A stretch of 64,000 bases of DNA from NCBI RefSeq assembly GCF_047462415.1, contig NZ_JANSJE010000014.1, positions 1 through 64,000 on the forward strand. The letters are read 5' to 3'. This document shows positions 18,584 to 27,089 of this stretch, piece by piece (within the stretch, counting starts at the first letter, position 1; each line of letters opens with the position of its first letter). Position numbers and translations under genes: made by a program. Origin of the DNA: Thermostichus sp047462415 (GTDB lineage Bacteria > Cyanobacteriota > Cyanobacteriia > Thermostichales > Thermostichaceae). The notes beneath the pieces were generated by a model. The model searched no databases. It worked only from the letters and a program-made list of their open reading frames with translations, and had not been told where the DNA came from.

Positions 18584-19462
18584 ATGAGGGCAACCACAAA
18601 AGGGTCAACGGAGCTGAGTTCTATGAGATGCGTGGAGCAAATTCCCGGCAAGCGTGTTTATCTAGAGCCTGTAGTTTCTGGGGCTGTCGGTGCTGCCTTT
18701 ATAATATTGCTTTTTTCGTCCCCAATTATCATACCTATTGGGCTTTCTCAGGGGGATCGGCGCTTCACGTGCTATCGGCTTGATCAGGATACGGTCAACT
18801 GTGAAGTGGTCTTCCAGCCACTGCTGCCTTTACCAAAACAGATCGAGTTTTATTATGACGTAAGGGGAGCCGGAACCAAAACTGAAATTCAAACTCTAAG
18901 GAATTCTGAGGGAGACGAGATAACCTATAAAGCTTACTACGTCACTCTCATAACTCCTGCAGGAGAAACAAAAGCTTGGTCAACCGCGAGCGAGAGCAAG
19001 GCTCGGCAACTGGCAACCAAGATCCAATCGTTTCGGATGAGTGCAGAGAGCCAGCTCTTGGTGGCCGGCGATGGCGATGGTTTTGTCTTAGAGGATTTCT
19101 TGGGTGTCGCTGCTCTGGCTCCAGCAGGAGTGGGGGTTCTATCGCTAATACTCGCTTTAAGTAGGAAGAGGCGTCGGCTGACCTTTGACCGCTCCCTCAA
19201 CCAGATCCTGGTGGAGTACCTCACTCCCTTTGGTGTAAGGGGGCGGAAAACTTATTCCTTCAGAGATGTTCAGCAAGTTGTAGTTGAGAGGTCAACAGAT
19301 TCCGATGGCGATAGTTATTTTTCGGTGAAGGTGGAGCTGGCATCGGGAGAGCCTTTGTTGCATCTCAGTTTCGGTTATGACAATGGCAAGGCAAGGGCGG
19401 AGGCGGAGCAATTGGGCCAGCTTTTGGGGTGTCCGGTAAGGCTGCCGGAGGCAACGTCTTAG
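18584..19462 (+). CDS. Two-helix membrane protein of unknown function
   Basis: From ATG 18584 the product has 292 residues. An alternative ATG at 18623 has a better Shine-Dalgarno (GGAG, 9 bases away). A first hydrophobic helix lies near residues 30-53 and a second near 173-192 (VAALAPAGVGVLSLILAL). Between them is a mostly polar, probably extracytoplasmic domain containing two Cys. A cytoplasmic beta-rich domain with the pattern LTFDRSLNQILVEY follows the second helix. That TM-then-beta arrangement resembles the protein at 38407-38958. The upstream 280 bases are relatively AT-rich and hold no convincing gene. Confidence 0.65.
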   Translation: MRATTKGSTELSSMRCVEQIPGKRVYLEPVVSGAVGAAFIILLFSSPIIIPIGLSQGDRRFTCYRLDQDTVNCEVVFQPLLPLPKQIEFYYDVRGAGTKTEIQTLRNSEGDEITYKAYYVTLITPAGETKAWSTASESKARQLATKIQSFRMSAESQLLVAGDGDGFVLEDFLGVAALAPAGVGVLSLILALSRKRRRLTFDRSLNQILVEYLTPFGVRGRKTYSFRDVQQVVVERSTDSDGDSYFSVKVELASGEPLLHLSFGYDNGKARAEAEQLGQLLGCPVRLPEATS

Positions 19463-19558
19463 GCTTAGCCTATTCTGAGCCCCCACTTGGGTTTTTGGGG
19501 ACAAGCCCGGCCAAAGCTGAGACAATAACACCTGTCCACGCGCTTAAAGGGATCCCCT

Positions 19559-21148
19559 GTGGTGCCGAAAGCTGCTCTGTGGATTTTGGGGTTGGGCCTG
19601 CTTCTGCGCTGCTGGGTGGCTGCTCTGTTGCCGCCGGGCTTTGACGAGGCCTACTACTACCTCTACACTCGCCATCTGGACTGGAGCTATTTTGACCATC
19701 CGCCGCTGGTGGCCTGGACAACGGGCTTGGGGCCTGTTTTGACGGGGCAGGTGTCGGCTTTTTCGATTCGACTGGGATCCCTGCTGGCCTACACTGGCTC
19801 TTCCCTGTTGCTTTACCTCACGGCGGCGCGGCTTTTTTCGCTGCAGGCGGGGCTGATCACCCTGGCAACCATCAGCATCGCGCCCATTTTCTGGATTGGG
19901 TTTGGGGTGCTGACCCTGCCGGATAGCCCGCTGATGTTTTTTACGGCGGCAACCCTGTGGGTGGCTGCCCGGGAGTTTTTTCCGGCTCCCTTGGCAGAGG
20001 GGAAATTGGGGGCCTATGGGGCAGCTCGCTACCGACCGGGGCCGCGGCTGGCGCTGATGGGGCTATTGATGGGGCTGGCCTGCCTGGGCAAATACCACGG
20101 CCTGGCGTTGGGGTTTGGCCTGGTGCTCTTTTGTCTGCTCAGCCCGGCCCACCGCTGCGCCCTCAGGTCGGGATGGGCGCTCTTGGCAGTGCTGGGGTTC
20201 TTGGCGGCCTTCAGCCCGGTGCTGATCTGGAACGCCCAGCAGGATTGGGTCTCCTTTCGCTTCCAGGGGGGGCGAGCGGTGCCGGAGGCAGGGTATCAAC
20301 TGCAAGAGCTGGGGCTGACGGTGCTGGAGGAACTTTTTTATCTTTTCCCGACCTTGGGGATCCCTTTGCTGGGGCTGAGCTTGGCTGAGGGTGGGCGGGT
20401 GGGGCTGGCGCTTTTTCAGGGAAGACGCCTCACGGATCAGGAGCTGAAGCATCTTCTAATCCTGGCCTGTGGGCTGCCGCTGGTGCTGGCTTTTACCTTG
20501 ATGGGGGGCTATCGGCCCATTTTGCCCACCTGGCCCATGCCGGGGTTTTGGGTGCTGAGCTTACTTTTGGGATCCCGTTGGGAAAGGTGGCCAGGAGCGA
20601 AGCGGCTCTTGGCGGGAACGGCGGTGGCGGTGGGCCTGTTGGTGGGGGTGGGGCTGGCCCATGTGCGCTACGGCCTTCTCCAGGCTCCCGGTGGGCTGGG
20701 CCTGTGGCCGGTGGAACGGGATCCCTCGACTCAGTTGATTGCAATTGAACAGTTGCGGCGGCAGTTGCAGACGGATCCCCGCTTGGCCCAGGCTCTTGCC
20801 GAGGCGGATTTCATTTTCACCAACGCCTACTTTTTGGGCGGCCAGATCGGCATGGCCTTGGCGCCGCTGACGGATAAGCCCCTCACCTGCCTGGATGAAG
20901 ATCTGCGCGGCTTTGCCTTTTGGTCGCAACCTGAAGATTGGCTGGGAAAAAATGGGCTGTTGGTTACCTCCAAGCTGTTTCAGCCAAGGGCGGGGATCGC
21001 GGCCACCTACGGCAACCATTTTGAACAAATTGAACCGGTGGCAGAGATCCCGCTACAGCGGGCGGGCGTGGTGGCACAAACCTTTCAGGTGTACTTGGCT
21101 CGCCAGATGCGCCGCCCCTATCCCCGACCTTATTCCCGCCAGCGCTGA
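19559..21148 (+). CDS. GT39-family membrane glycosyltransferase (ArnT/PMT-like)
   Basis: The 529-residue polytopic protein has the GT39 first-loop motif PPGFDEAYYYLYTRHLDW and then YFDHPPLVAW, both typical of bacterial dolichyl-phosphate-mannose-protein mannosyltransferase-like enzymes. About ten hydrophobic helices fill residues 5-380, and a soluble C-terminal domain of about 140 residues follows. The donor should be a polyprenyl-phosphate sugar; the acceptor is unknown. Start is GTG 19559; the next codon is also GTG. It converges on yvcK with 17 bases between stops. Confidence 0.85.
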   Translation: MVPKAALWILGLGLLLRCWVAALLPPGFDEAYYYLYTRHLDWSYFDHPPLVAWTTGLGPVLTGQVSAFSIRLGSLLAYTGSSLLLYLTAARLFSLQAGLITLATISIAPIFWIGFGVLTLPDSPLMFFTAATLWVAAREFFPAPLAEGKLGAYGAARYRPGPRLALMGLLMGLACLGKYHGLALGFGLVLFCLLSPAHRCALRSGWALLAVLGFLAAFSPVLIWNAQQDWVSFRFQGGRAVPEAGYQLQELGLTVLEELFYLFPTLGIPLLGLSLAEGGRVGLALFQGRRLTDQELKHLLILACGLPLVLAFTLMGGYRPILPTWPMPGFWVLSLLLGSRWERWPGAKRLLAGTAVAVGLLVGVGLAHVRYGLLQAPGGLGLWPVERDPSTQLIAIEQLRRQLQTDPRLAQALAEADFIFTNAYFLGGQIGMALAPLTDKPLTCLDEDLRGFAFWSQPEDWLGKNGLLVTSKLFQPRAGIAATYGNHFEQIEPVAEIPLQRAGVVAQTFQVYLARQMRRPYPRPYSRQR

Positions 21149-21165
21149 TGCTTCTCCGGAGTGTC

Positions 21166-22518
21166 CTATCGGTGCCTGTCGAACCAGCGCATCAGCATTG
21201 CCGCCAAGCGCTCGGGGTTGTGGCGCACCAAGCCGGTCTGCGGATCTTCTTGCATGACGTTGGCCAAAACGGCGCGGCAGCCCAGGTAGGCCAGTTTGTC
21301 AGGATCCAACATCACAAACTCGGAGCCGCTGCGGCGGTAATGCTCCAGAGCCCGTGGGGAAGGCGGCTCCCGCTGCACCAGCACGCCGTCAAATAGGCGC
21401 ACGCCCGCCACCCGATCCAAAGCCATGACGTGATCCCCAACGGTATAGCCGTCGGTTTCCCCCGGCTCGGTCATGATGTTGCACACGTAGATGTGGGGCG
21501 CCATATTTTTGGCCAGAGCTTCCACAATTTCCGGTACCAACAGGTTAGGAATAATGCTGGTGTAGAGGCTGCCCGGCCCCAGCACCACAAACTCTGCCGC
21601 CTCAATGGCCTCGATGACTTCCGGCAGGGCCGGCGGGTTGGGGGGATCACAGCCAATCCGATAGATGCGTCCTCCGGCTTTGGCGATGTTGGACTCCCCC
21701 ACCACGCGGCGGCCATCGCTCAACTCCGCCCAGAGGGTGACATCCGCCAGCGTGGCCGGCAGCACCCGTCCCTGAATGGCCAAGACTTGCGAGGTGGCGG
21801 TGATGGCCCGGATCAGGTCGCCCCCGGTTACGGCGGTGAGGGCGGTGATGAAGAGGTTGCCGAAGCTGTGCCCGCTCAGCCCCTCCCCCGCCTGGAAGCG
21901 GTACTGGAACAGCTCCGTGAGCAACTTTTCTTCGTTGGCCAAGGCGGTGAGGCAGTTGCGGATGTCGCCGGGGGGCAACACGCCGATCTCCCGTCGCAGG
22001 CGCCCTGAGGATCCCCCGTCATCGGCCACGGTGACGATGGCGGTAATGTTAGAGCTGTAGCGCTTCAGGCCCCGCAGCAGGTTGGAGAGGCCGGTGCCGC
22101 CCCCCAGCACCACGATGCGGGGGCCACGGCTGAGGCGCCGCCGCGACAGCAGCTTATCCACCAGCGCCTCATCCCCCTCTGGGATCAGCACATCTTCGAT
22201 GGAGCGCATGGCGCTGCGAAAGCCCAGCACCACCATCACCAGGCCGATCCCAGTTACCAAGGGGCCGCTGATGTTGTTGGGGATCCAGGTGGTGATCAGG
22301 CGCAGGGTGATGTCGATCAGCCGCTTCAGGCGAAAGATGGGGGTCAATTCCGTCCAGATGGCGATGCCCAGCACCATCAGCAGCACACCCCCTACGGCCA
22401 GGGTGAGCCAGCGCTTAACGGCCAGACCGGGAAAGAGCCATTTCCAGCCACTGCCCGGCCAAGCAGTCTTGCGGCGGCGCATACCCCAAGTGAGGGACTT
22501 GTTGCTGGGCTTAGCCAT
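21166..22518 (-). CDS. yvcK: YvcK/CofD-like family protein (gluconeogenesis factor)
   Basis: The 450-residue protein has two N-terminal membrane helices (about residues 32-60 and 85-105), then the YvcK/CofD fold: VVLGGGTGLSNLLRGLKRY, VTVADDGGSSGRLRRE, PPGDIRNCLTALA and the LGPGSLYTSIIPNL motif. In Bacillus YvcK binds UDP-sugars and links carbon metabolism to cell-wall synthesis. The membrane anchor is common in cyanobacterial members. Its ATG overlaps the rapZ stop by 8 bases (ATGGCTAA), so the two genes are probably translationally coupled. Confidence 0.92.
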   Translation of the reverse strand: MAKPSNKSLTWGMRRRKTAWPGSGWKWLFPGLAVKRWLTLAVGGVLLMVLGIAIWTELTPIFRLKRLIDITLRLITTWIPNNISGPLVTGIGLVMVVLGFRSAMRSIEDVLIPEGDEALVDKLLSRRRLSRGPRIVVLGGGTGLSNLLRGLKRYSSNITAIVTVADDGGSSGRLRREIGVLPPGDIRNCLTALANEEKLLTELFQYRFQAGEGLSGHSFGNLFITALTAVTGGDLIRAITATSQVLAIQGRVLPATLADVTLWAELSDGRRVVGESNIAKAGGRIYRIGCDPPNPPALPEVIEAIEAAEFVVLGPGSLYTSIIPNLLVPEIVEALAKNMAPHIYVCNIMTEPGETDGYTVGDHVMALDRVAGVRLFDGVLVQREPPSPRALEHYRRSGSEFVMLDPDKLAYLGCRAVLANVMQEDPQTGLVRHNPERLAAMLMRWFDRHR

Positions 22519-23506
22519 GGGGAGGTACAGAAACGCCGGCCAAAGGGATCCTAACCTGTTGCTGTTCTACGCCAGCGTCAGGGGGTGGCGCTCCGAAGCG
22601 GGCCTCCAGCTCCCGCTGCGAATCCAGCAAATGGCGGTGCTGCACCTGGATGTTCAGGGCAGGCAGGGCAGGGTTGCCAGCAGGGACGGTCCAAGGTCGC
22701 AAATCTTGCGCCAGGCGCTCCACCAGGGCCACCGAGCGGTGTTGGCCGCCGGTACAGCCGATGGCCACACTTAGGTGGGGGCGACGTTCTGCCCGGTAGT
22801 GGGGCCAAAAGGCCTGGATCAGGGAAACGATGTGCTGGTAGGTGGATTGGGTAACCGGATCGGCAAACAGGAACTCCTGCAGGGGCGGATCCTGGCCGGT
22901 CAGGTGGCGCAGGTGGGGCTGAAAGAAGGGGTTGGGCAAAAAGCGCACATCGAAGAGCAAGTTGGCATCGGGGGGGGCGCCGTACTTGAAGCCGAAGCTG
23001 ACCAGCCGCAGGTTGAGCGGCTGCGGGATCCCGTGGGCCAGAGCTTGCAATTGCTGCCGCAGTTGCTGGGCATTGAGGTCGGAGGTATCCAACCAGTGGG
23101 TGCAGCGCTCTCGCAGCGGAGCCAGATCGCGCACTTCCTGCTCAATGGCTTCCAACAGGCCACCGCCAGGGTGGTGGGGGTGGGGGCGGCGGTGGGCGCT
23201 GAGACGGTTGAGCAATACCAGGGGGCGAGCCTCCAGAAAGAGAAAAGGGATCCCTTGCGATTGCACCCAGGCAGCCAGGGTGGGAACCTGATCCCGGTAC
23301 TCCTGGGCGTGGAGATTCAAACTGAGGGCCAAAGCAGTGTGGTGGGGCCGCATCGCCTCCACCAAAGGGATCACCTGGCCAGGCGGGATCCCTTCCAGGC
23401 CGGTGTAGCCCAGTTGTTCCAGTTGCTGGATGGCCAGGGTTTTCCCGGATCCCGTCAGCCCGGCAATAACCAAAACAGGTGTCACTCTAGTCGGTTGATC
23501 GTCCAT
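22511..23506 (-). CDS. rapZ: RapZ/YvcJ-family nucleotide-binding protein
   Basis: The 331-residue protein has a Walker A motif at residues 16-23 (GLTGSGKT), a C-terminal domain with FGFKYG, DVRFLPNPFF and GCTGGQHRSVALVERLA, all RapZ/YvcJ signatures. E. coli RapZ is an RNase E adaptor for the GlmZ sRNA; the cyanobacterial role is unknown. The length exceeds the usual 285 or so because of a C-terminal extension with no recognisable fold. The start at 23506 (MDDQ) replaces a longer open frame that overlaps nth. rapZ next to yvcK is a widely conserved gene pair. Confidence 0.92.
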   Translation of the reverse strand: MDDQPTRVTPVLVIAGLTGSGKTLAIQQLEQLGYTGLEGIPPGQVIPLVEAMRPHHTALALSLNLHAQEYRDQVPTLAAWVQSQGIPFLFLEARPLVLLNRLSAHRRPHPHHPGGGLLEAIEQEVRDLAPLRERCTHWLDTSDLNAQQLRQQLQALAHGIPQPLNLRLVSFGFKYGAPPDANLLFDVRFLPNPFFQPHLRHLTGQDPPLQEFLFADPVTQSTYQHIVSLIQAFWPHYRAERRPHLSVAIGCTGGQHRSVALVERLAQDLRPWTVPAGNPALPALNIQVQHRHLLDSQRELEARFGAPPPDAGVEQQQVRIPLAGVSVPPHG

Positions 23507-23562
23507 GCAGCCTATTCTAGGGCGAGGGGAAGCCCAAAAACCGGATCCCTGCTGCCAGGCGC

Positions 23563-24252
23563 TCAGGTCTGGACGGCTGTCGCTGCTTCTTTGTCCGTCT
23601 TCCCGTCCGAGAGAGGGGCGCTGGGGCAAAGGTCGGCCAAAAAACACTGCTCGCAGAGGGGTTTGCGGGCGGTGCAAATGGCCCGCCCATGGTCGATCAG
23701 GCGAATGGACCAATTTTCCCAATCCGCTTGTGGCAACAACTGCATCAGATCCTTTTCGATGCGCACGGGATCCTCGTGCTCGGTAAGGCCGAGGCGGCGG
23801 CTGAGGCGCTTGACATGGGTATCGACAGTAACCCCGGCATTGACGCCAAAAGCGTGGGCCAGCACCACATTGGCCGTCTTACGCGCTACACCGGGTAGGG
23901 TGAGCAGCTCCGGCATGGTGCGGGGCACTTGACCGCCAAAATCCCTCAGGATCTTGCGGCAGGCTTCCTGAATGTGTTTGGCCTTGTTGCGATAGAAGCC
24001 GGTGGAATGGATGAGGGCCTCGATCTCCTCCCGCGGGGCTGCTGCCAGCGCTTGGGCATCCGGGAAACGGCGGAACAGCTCTGGGGTGACCTGGTTAACC
24101 CGCTCATCGGTACACTGGGCAGACAAAATGGTGGCCACCAGCAGTTGCAGCGGCGTTTGGTAGTGGAGGGCACAAGTGGAGTTGGGGTAGTGGCGCTTCA
24201 GCCGGATCAGGATCTCCAAAGCGCGCTGGCGCAAGGCCCGTTTGCTGGCCAT
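23563..24252 (-). CDS. nth: Endonuclease III (DNA glycosylase/AP lyase)
   Basis: Nth removes oxidised pyrimidines from DNA. The 229-residue product has the helix-hairpin-helix LPGVARKTANVV with catalytic Lys125, catalytic Asp144 (VDTHVKRL), and the [4Fe-4S] cluster cysteines Cys193, Cys200, Cys203 and Cys209 in the classic C-x6-C-x2-C-x5-C spacing. It starts 6 bases after the rseP stop and ends 56 bases before rapZ, so rseP-nth-rapZ-yvcK is probably one transcript. A short Lys/Ala/Thr-rich tail follows the cluster. Confidence 0.97.
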   Translation of the reverse strand: MASKRALRQRALEILIRLKRHYPNSTCALHYQTPLQLLVATILSAQCTDERVNQVTPELFRRFPDAQALAAAPREEIEALIHSTGFYRNKAKHIQEACRKILRDFGGQVPRTMPELLTLPGVARKTANVVLAHAFGVNAGVTVDTHVKRLSRRLGLTEHEDPVRIEKDLMQLLPQADWENWSIRLIDHGRAICTARKPLCEQCFLADLCPSAPLSDGKTDKEAATAVQT

Positions 24253-24258
24253 CTTTCC

Positions 24259-25356
24259 CTAGCCCGACCCGGTAACGATGGCGAGGGTGTCTTTGAAGAT
24301 CAGCACCACCCCCAAGCCCAGCAACAACACCAGGCCTGTCTGCATCACCCGGTCTTCTAGCTCCTTGGGCAGCCGTTTGCCGCGGATCCCTTCCAGGATC
24401 AAAAAGGCGATGTGCCCCCCATCCAAAGCGGGCAGAGGCAACAGGTTGAGAAAAGCCAGGTTGATGCTGATCAAAGCGGTGAAATTAAACAAGCTGGCAG
24501 CATCATCCCGCGCCAGATCCGCGCCGATCTTGACGATCCCCACCGGGCCGGAGACCTGTGTGGCCGTGCTTTGAAAATTCTCAACCAACTGCCGCAAACC
24601 GTTTACATTCAGCATCACCACCCGCTGGTAGGCGTTTCCAGCCTCTGTGAAGATCTCGGCCAGGTTCCGGGCGGGGCGCAAGGTCAGCTCCTGGTTGGGC
24701 GCTAAGGTCACCCCAATGGCCACCGTCTCCCCCCGCAGCTCCGGGATCACCGTCAACTGGAAGGGATCCCCTGCCCCGCGCTGCACCTTTAGGGCAACGG
24801 GCTGGTTCTCGCTGCTGCGGATCAGCGCCTGAAAATCGTTCAGGGCTGCCAAGGCCGCCGTCTCGTCGGCGATGGCGCTGTAGTCGTGGTCGGCTGCCCG
24901 CAACACCACATCTTCCGCCTGCAGGCCGGCCCGCTCCGCCGGGCTATCCGGCATCACCTGAGGGATGAGGATGCCGGGATGGATGCGCGCCACCGATGGG
25001 ATGCCCACCGAGGCAAACATCAACACCAGCACCAGATAGGCAAAGATCAGGTTGGCCATCACCCCGGCACTCATCACCACCAGGCGATCCAACACAGGAC
25101 GGTTCTTCAGCAGATCCGGGTCATCGGGCGGGTAGGGGGAACGCTCGTCCTCGTCGGGAAAGCCCACATAGCCCCCCAGCGGCAGGGCGCGAATGGCGTA
25201 CTCTGTCTCCTTACCTTGGTAGCGCCACAGCACCGGGCCAAACCCCAGCGAGAAGCGGTTGACGTGGATCCCTTGTAACTTGGCCGCCGCAAAATGGCCT
25301 GCCTCATGCACCAGGATCAGCAGGGCGAGAATGGCGATGGAGAGGAGAACAGGCAT
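24259..25356 (-). CDS. rseP: Site-2 protease, RseP-like zinc metalloprotease
   Basis: This intramembrane protease has the zinc motif H17-E-A-G-H21 in its first helix, a PDZ-like domain at about residues 105-200, and the C-terminal LPLPALDGGH motif supplying the third zinc ligand. Four hydrophobic segments fit the family topology. Substrates are unknown; relatives cleave anti-sigma factors or other single-pass proteins. The start at 25356 (MPVLL) is preferred because the longer frame would place a charged stretch ahead of the first helix. A 112-base gap separates it from the nfu gene upstream. Confidence 0.93.
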   Translation of the reverse strand: MPVLLSIAILALLILVHEAGHFAAAKLQGIHVNRFSLGFGPVLWRYQGKETEYAIRALPLGGYVGFPDEDERSPYPPDDPDLLKNRPVLDRLVVMSAGVMANLIFAYLVLVLMFASVGIPSVARIHPGILIPQVMPDSPAERAGLQAEDVVLRAADHDYSAIADETAALAALNDFQALIRSSENQPVALKVQRGAGDPFQLTVIPELRGETVAIGVTLAPNQELTLRPARNLAEIFTEAGNAYQRVVMLNVNGLRQLVENFQSTATQVSGPVGIVKIGADLARDDAASLFNFTALISINLAFLNLLPLPALDGGHIAFLILEGIRGKRLPKELEDRVMQTGLVLLLGLGVVLIFKDTLAIVTGSG

Positions 25357-25468
25357 GGGCTGGCGTGCAGGTAAAGAAGGAAGAAAAGCCAAGAGGCAGA
25401 GGATCAGGGCGACGGACAGGCCTGCTGCCTCAGGGAACCAGGATAACAGACCAGAAGCGGCAGAATCC

Positions 25469-25711
25469 TCAGAACACCTGCTCCACTTCTAGGATGTCGG
25501 GGATGCTCTCCCGCAACTTGCGCTCAATGCCCATTTTCAGGGTCAGGGTGGAACTGGGGCAGGCACCGCAGGCCCCCTGCAGGCGCAGCTTGACCACGGG
25601 GCCGTCGATTTCCACCAACTCCACATTGCCCCCATCGGCCATCAAGTAAGGGCGCAGCTCGTCTAGGACTTTCTCGACGTTCGCGCTATTGAGTTCCAGT
25701 GCTTGTGCCAT
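25469..25711 (-). CDS. NifU C-terminal-domain Fe-S scaffold protein (Nfu type)
   Basis: The 80-residue protein is a lone Nfu domain with the cluster-binding C48-G-A-C51 motif (LQGACGACPSS) and the typical VLDELRPYLMADGGNVELVEI start. In cyanobacteria this small Nfu is the main scaffold for delivering clusters to photosystem I and other Fe-S proteins. The ATG at 25711 gives the usual length; the frame extends upstream without family features. It is divergent from the PIN-TRAM gene. Confidence 0.95.
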   Translation of the reverse strand: MAQALELNSANVEKVLDELRPYLMADGGNVELVEIDGPVVKLRLQGACGACPSSTLTLKMGIERKLRESIPDILEVEQVF

Positions 25712-25928
25712 GGTTGCTTTCAGCCTCATCGAGTTTGGATTGTAGCGATTTCCCCCCAGCCCCCTCAAGGCAGCCAGGGATCGCTATGATTTCAACATAG
25801 TCTGAATCTTGCGGGGAGAGGGCTAGTCTGGTTGTCCGGATCCATCCAACACCAGACGACTAGAATAGGAAGCGGATTTGCCTATTCCCAGCAGCGTTAC
25901 CCACTCAGCAGGGCTGTCTTTATTCTTT

Positions 25929-27062
25929 ATGCTAGACGCTTTACTGATCGCGATCTTCATGTTGGCCGGGGCTGGCCTTGGGTTTTATGGCCTGGATCTG
26001 CTCCCTCCTGCCGCCATTCAGGGGGCCAATGTGGAGGGAGCCCGCGTCGTCACCAGCGGCTTCGGCGTGCTGGCAGGGCTGGCCCTGGGATCCCTGGTGC
26101 GCTGGAGCTACCGTCGCTTCGAGGCCAATGTGCGTTCCCTGCCGCCGGACGTGTTGATCAGCCGCTCGGTGGGGCTGGTGATTGGTTTGGTGATCGCCAA
26201 CTTGGCCATGGCTCCTGTATATTTGTTGCCGCTGCCCCCTCAACTCAACCGCTTTCTCGAGCCGCTGGCTTCGGTCTTTTTCAGCTTGGCTTTTGCTTAT
26301 CTGGGGGTCAGCCTGGCCGATACCCATGGCCCCTCGCTGCTGCGGCTGTTGAACCCCAACTATGCTCTCCAGGCAGCCCTTTGGGCAGAGGGCAATGTGG
26401 TGGCTGCCACGGCCAAGGTTTTGGACACCAGCTCCATCATCGATGGCCGAGTGGCCCAGTTAATCGAGACAGGCTTTTTGGAGGGAACCCTGGTGGTTCC
26501 CCGCTTTGTGCTGACGGAACTGCAAACCATCGCCGACAAGGCCGATGCCCAAAAACGAGAGCGGGGCCGCAAAGGCCTCGATACGCTGCAAGCTTTACGA
26601 AAGGCCTATCCTGAGCGCTTCGTCATTCACGAAGCCAACTATCCCGATCTGACCACCGTCGACGAAAAGCTGGTGCGCCTTACCCAAGCTGTAGGGGGAA
26701 CGCTGCTCACCACCGATTACAACCTGAAGAAGGTGGCGACTCTGCAGGGGGTTAAGGTGCTGAATGTGCATGAGTTGGCCGAGGCGCTGCGGCCCATCTA
26801 TGTTGCCGGCGATAGCTTCGATATCAAGATCACCCGCGAGGGCAAGGAGCCGGGCCAGGGGGTAGGCTATCTGGAGGACGGCACCATGGTGGTGGTAGAA
26901 GAAGGGCAGCGCTCTTTGGGCAAAACCCGCTCCGTTGTGGTAACCAGCGCCATTCAGACCTCAGCAGGCCGCATGATCTTCGCCCGTCTCAGCAAAGACT
27001 CTGCCCCGCTAACCCGCCCGGCCTCTGATCCCGCCAGCCCAGCCTCCTCAGGGAAAACCTGA
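25929..27062 (+). CDS. PIN-TRAM domain membrane protein (YacL-like)
   Basis: Four N-terminal hydrophobic helices (about residues 3-140) precede a PIN nuclease-fold domain, with acidic residues in TSSIIDGRV, LTELQ and TTDYNLKKVA, and a C-terminal TRAM domain (VGYLEDGTMVVVEEG) that should bind RNA. This is the Bacillus YacL architecture, conserved in cyanobacteria; the substrate is unknown. ATG 25929 (MLDALL) is chosen. A TTG at 25878, with an AGGA a few bases upstream, would add 17 residues and cannot be excluded. Confidence 0.87.
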   Translation: MLDALLIAIFMLAGAGLGFYGLDLLPPAAIQGANVEGARVVTSGFGVLAGLALGSLVRWSYRRFEANVRSLPPDVLISRSVGLVIGLVIANLAMAPVYLLPLPPQLNRFLEPLASVFFSLAFAYLGVSLADTHGPSLLRLLNPNYALQAALWAEGNVVAATAKVLDTSSIIDGRVAQLIETGFLEGTLVVPRFVLTELQTIADKADAQKRERGRKGLDTLQALRKAYPERFVIHEANYPDLTTVDEKLVRLTQAVGGTLLTTDYNLKKVATLQGVKVLNVHELAEALRPIYVAGDSFDIKITREGKEPGQGVGYLEDGTMVVVEEGQRSLGKTRSVVVTSAIQTSAGRMIFARLSKDSAPLTRPASDPASPASSGKT

Positions 27063-27089
27063 GCTCTGGGCCTGTGTTTCCCCGACGCG

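Noticed and set aside
18406..18651. An 81-residue minus-strand frame upstream of the membrane protein
   Set aside because: It overlaps the 18584 gene and has no recognisable motif or ribosome site.
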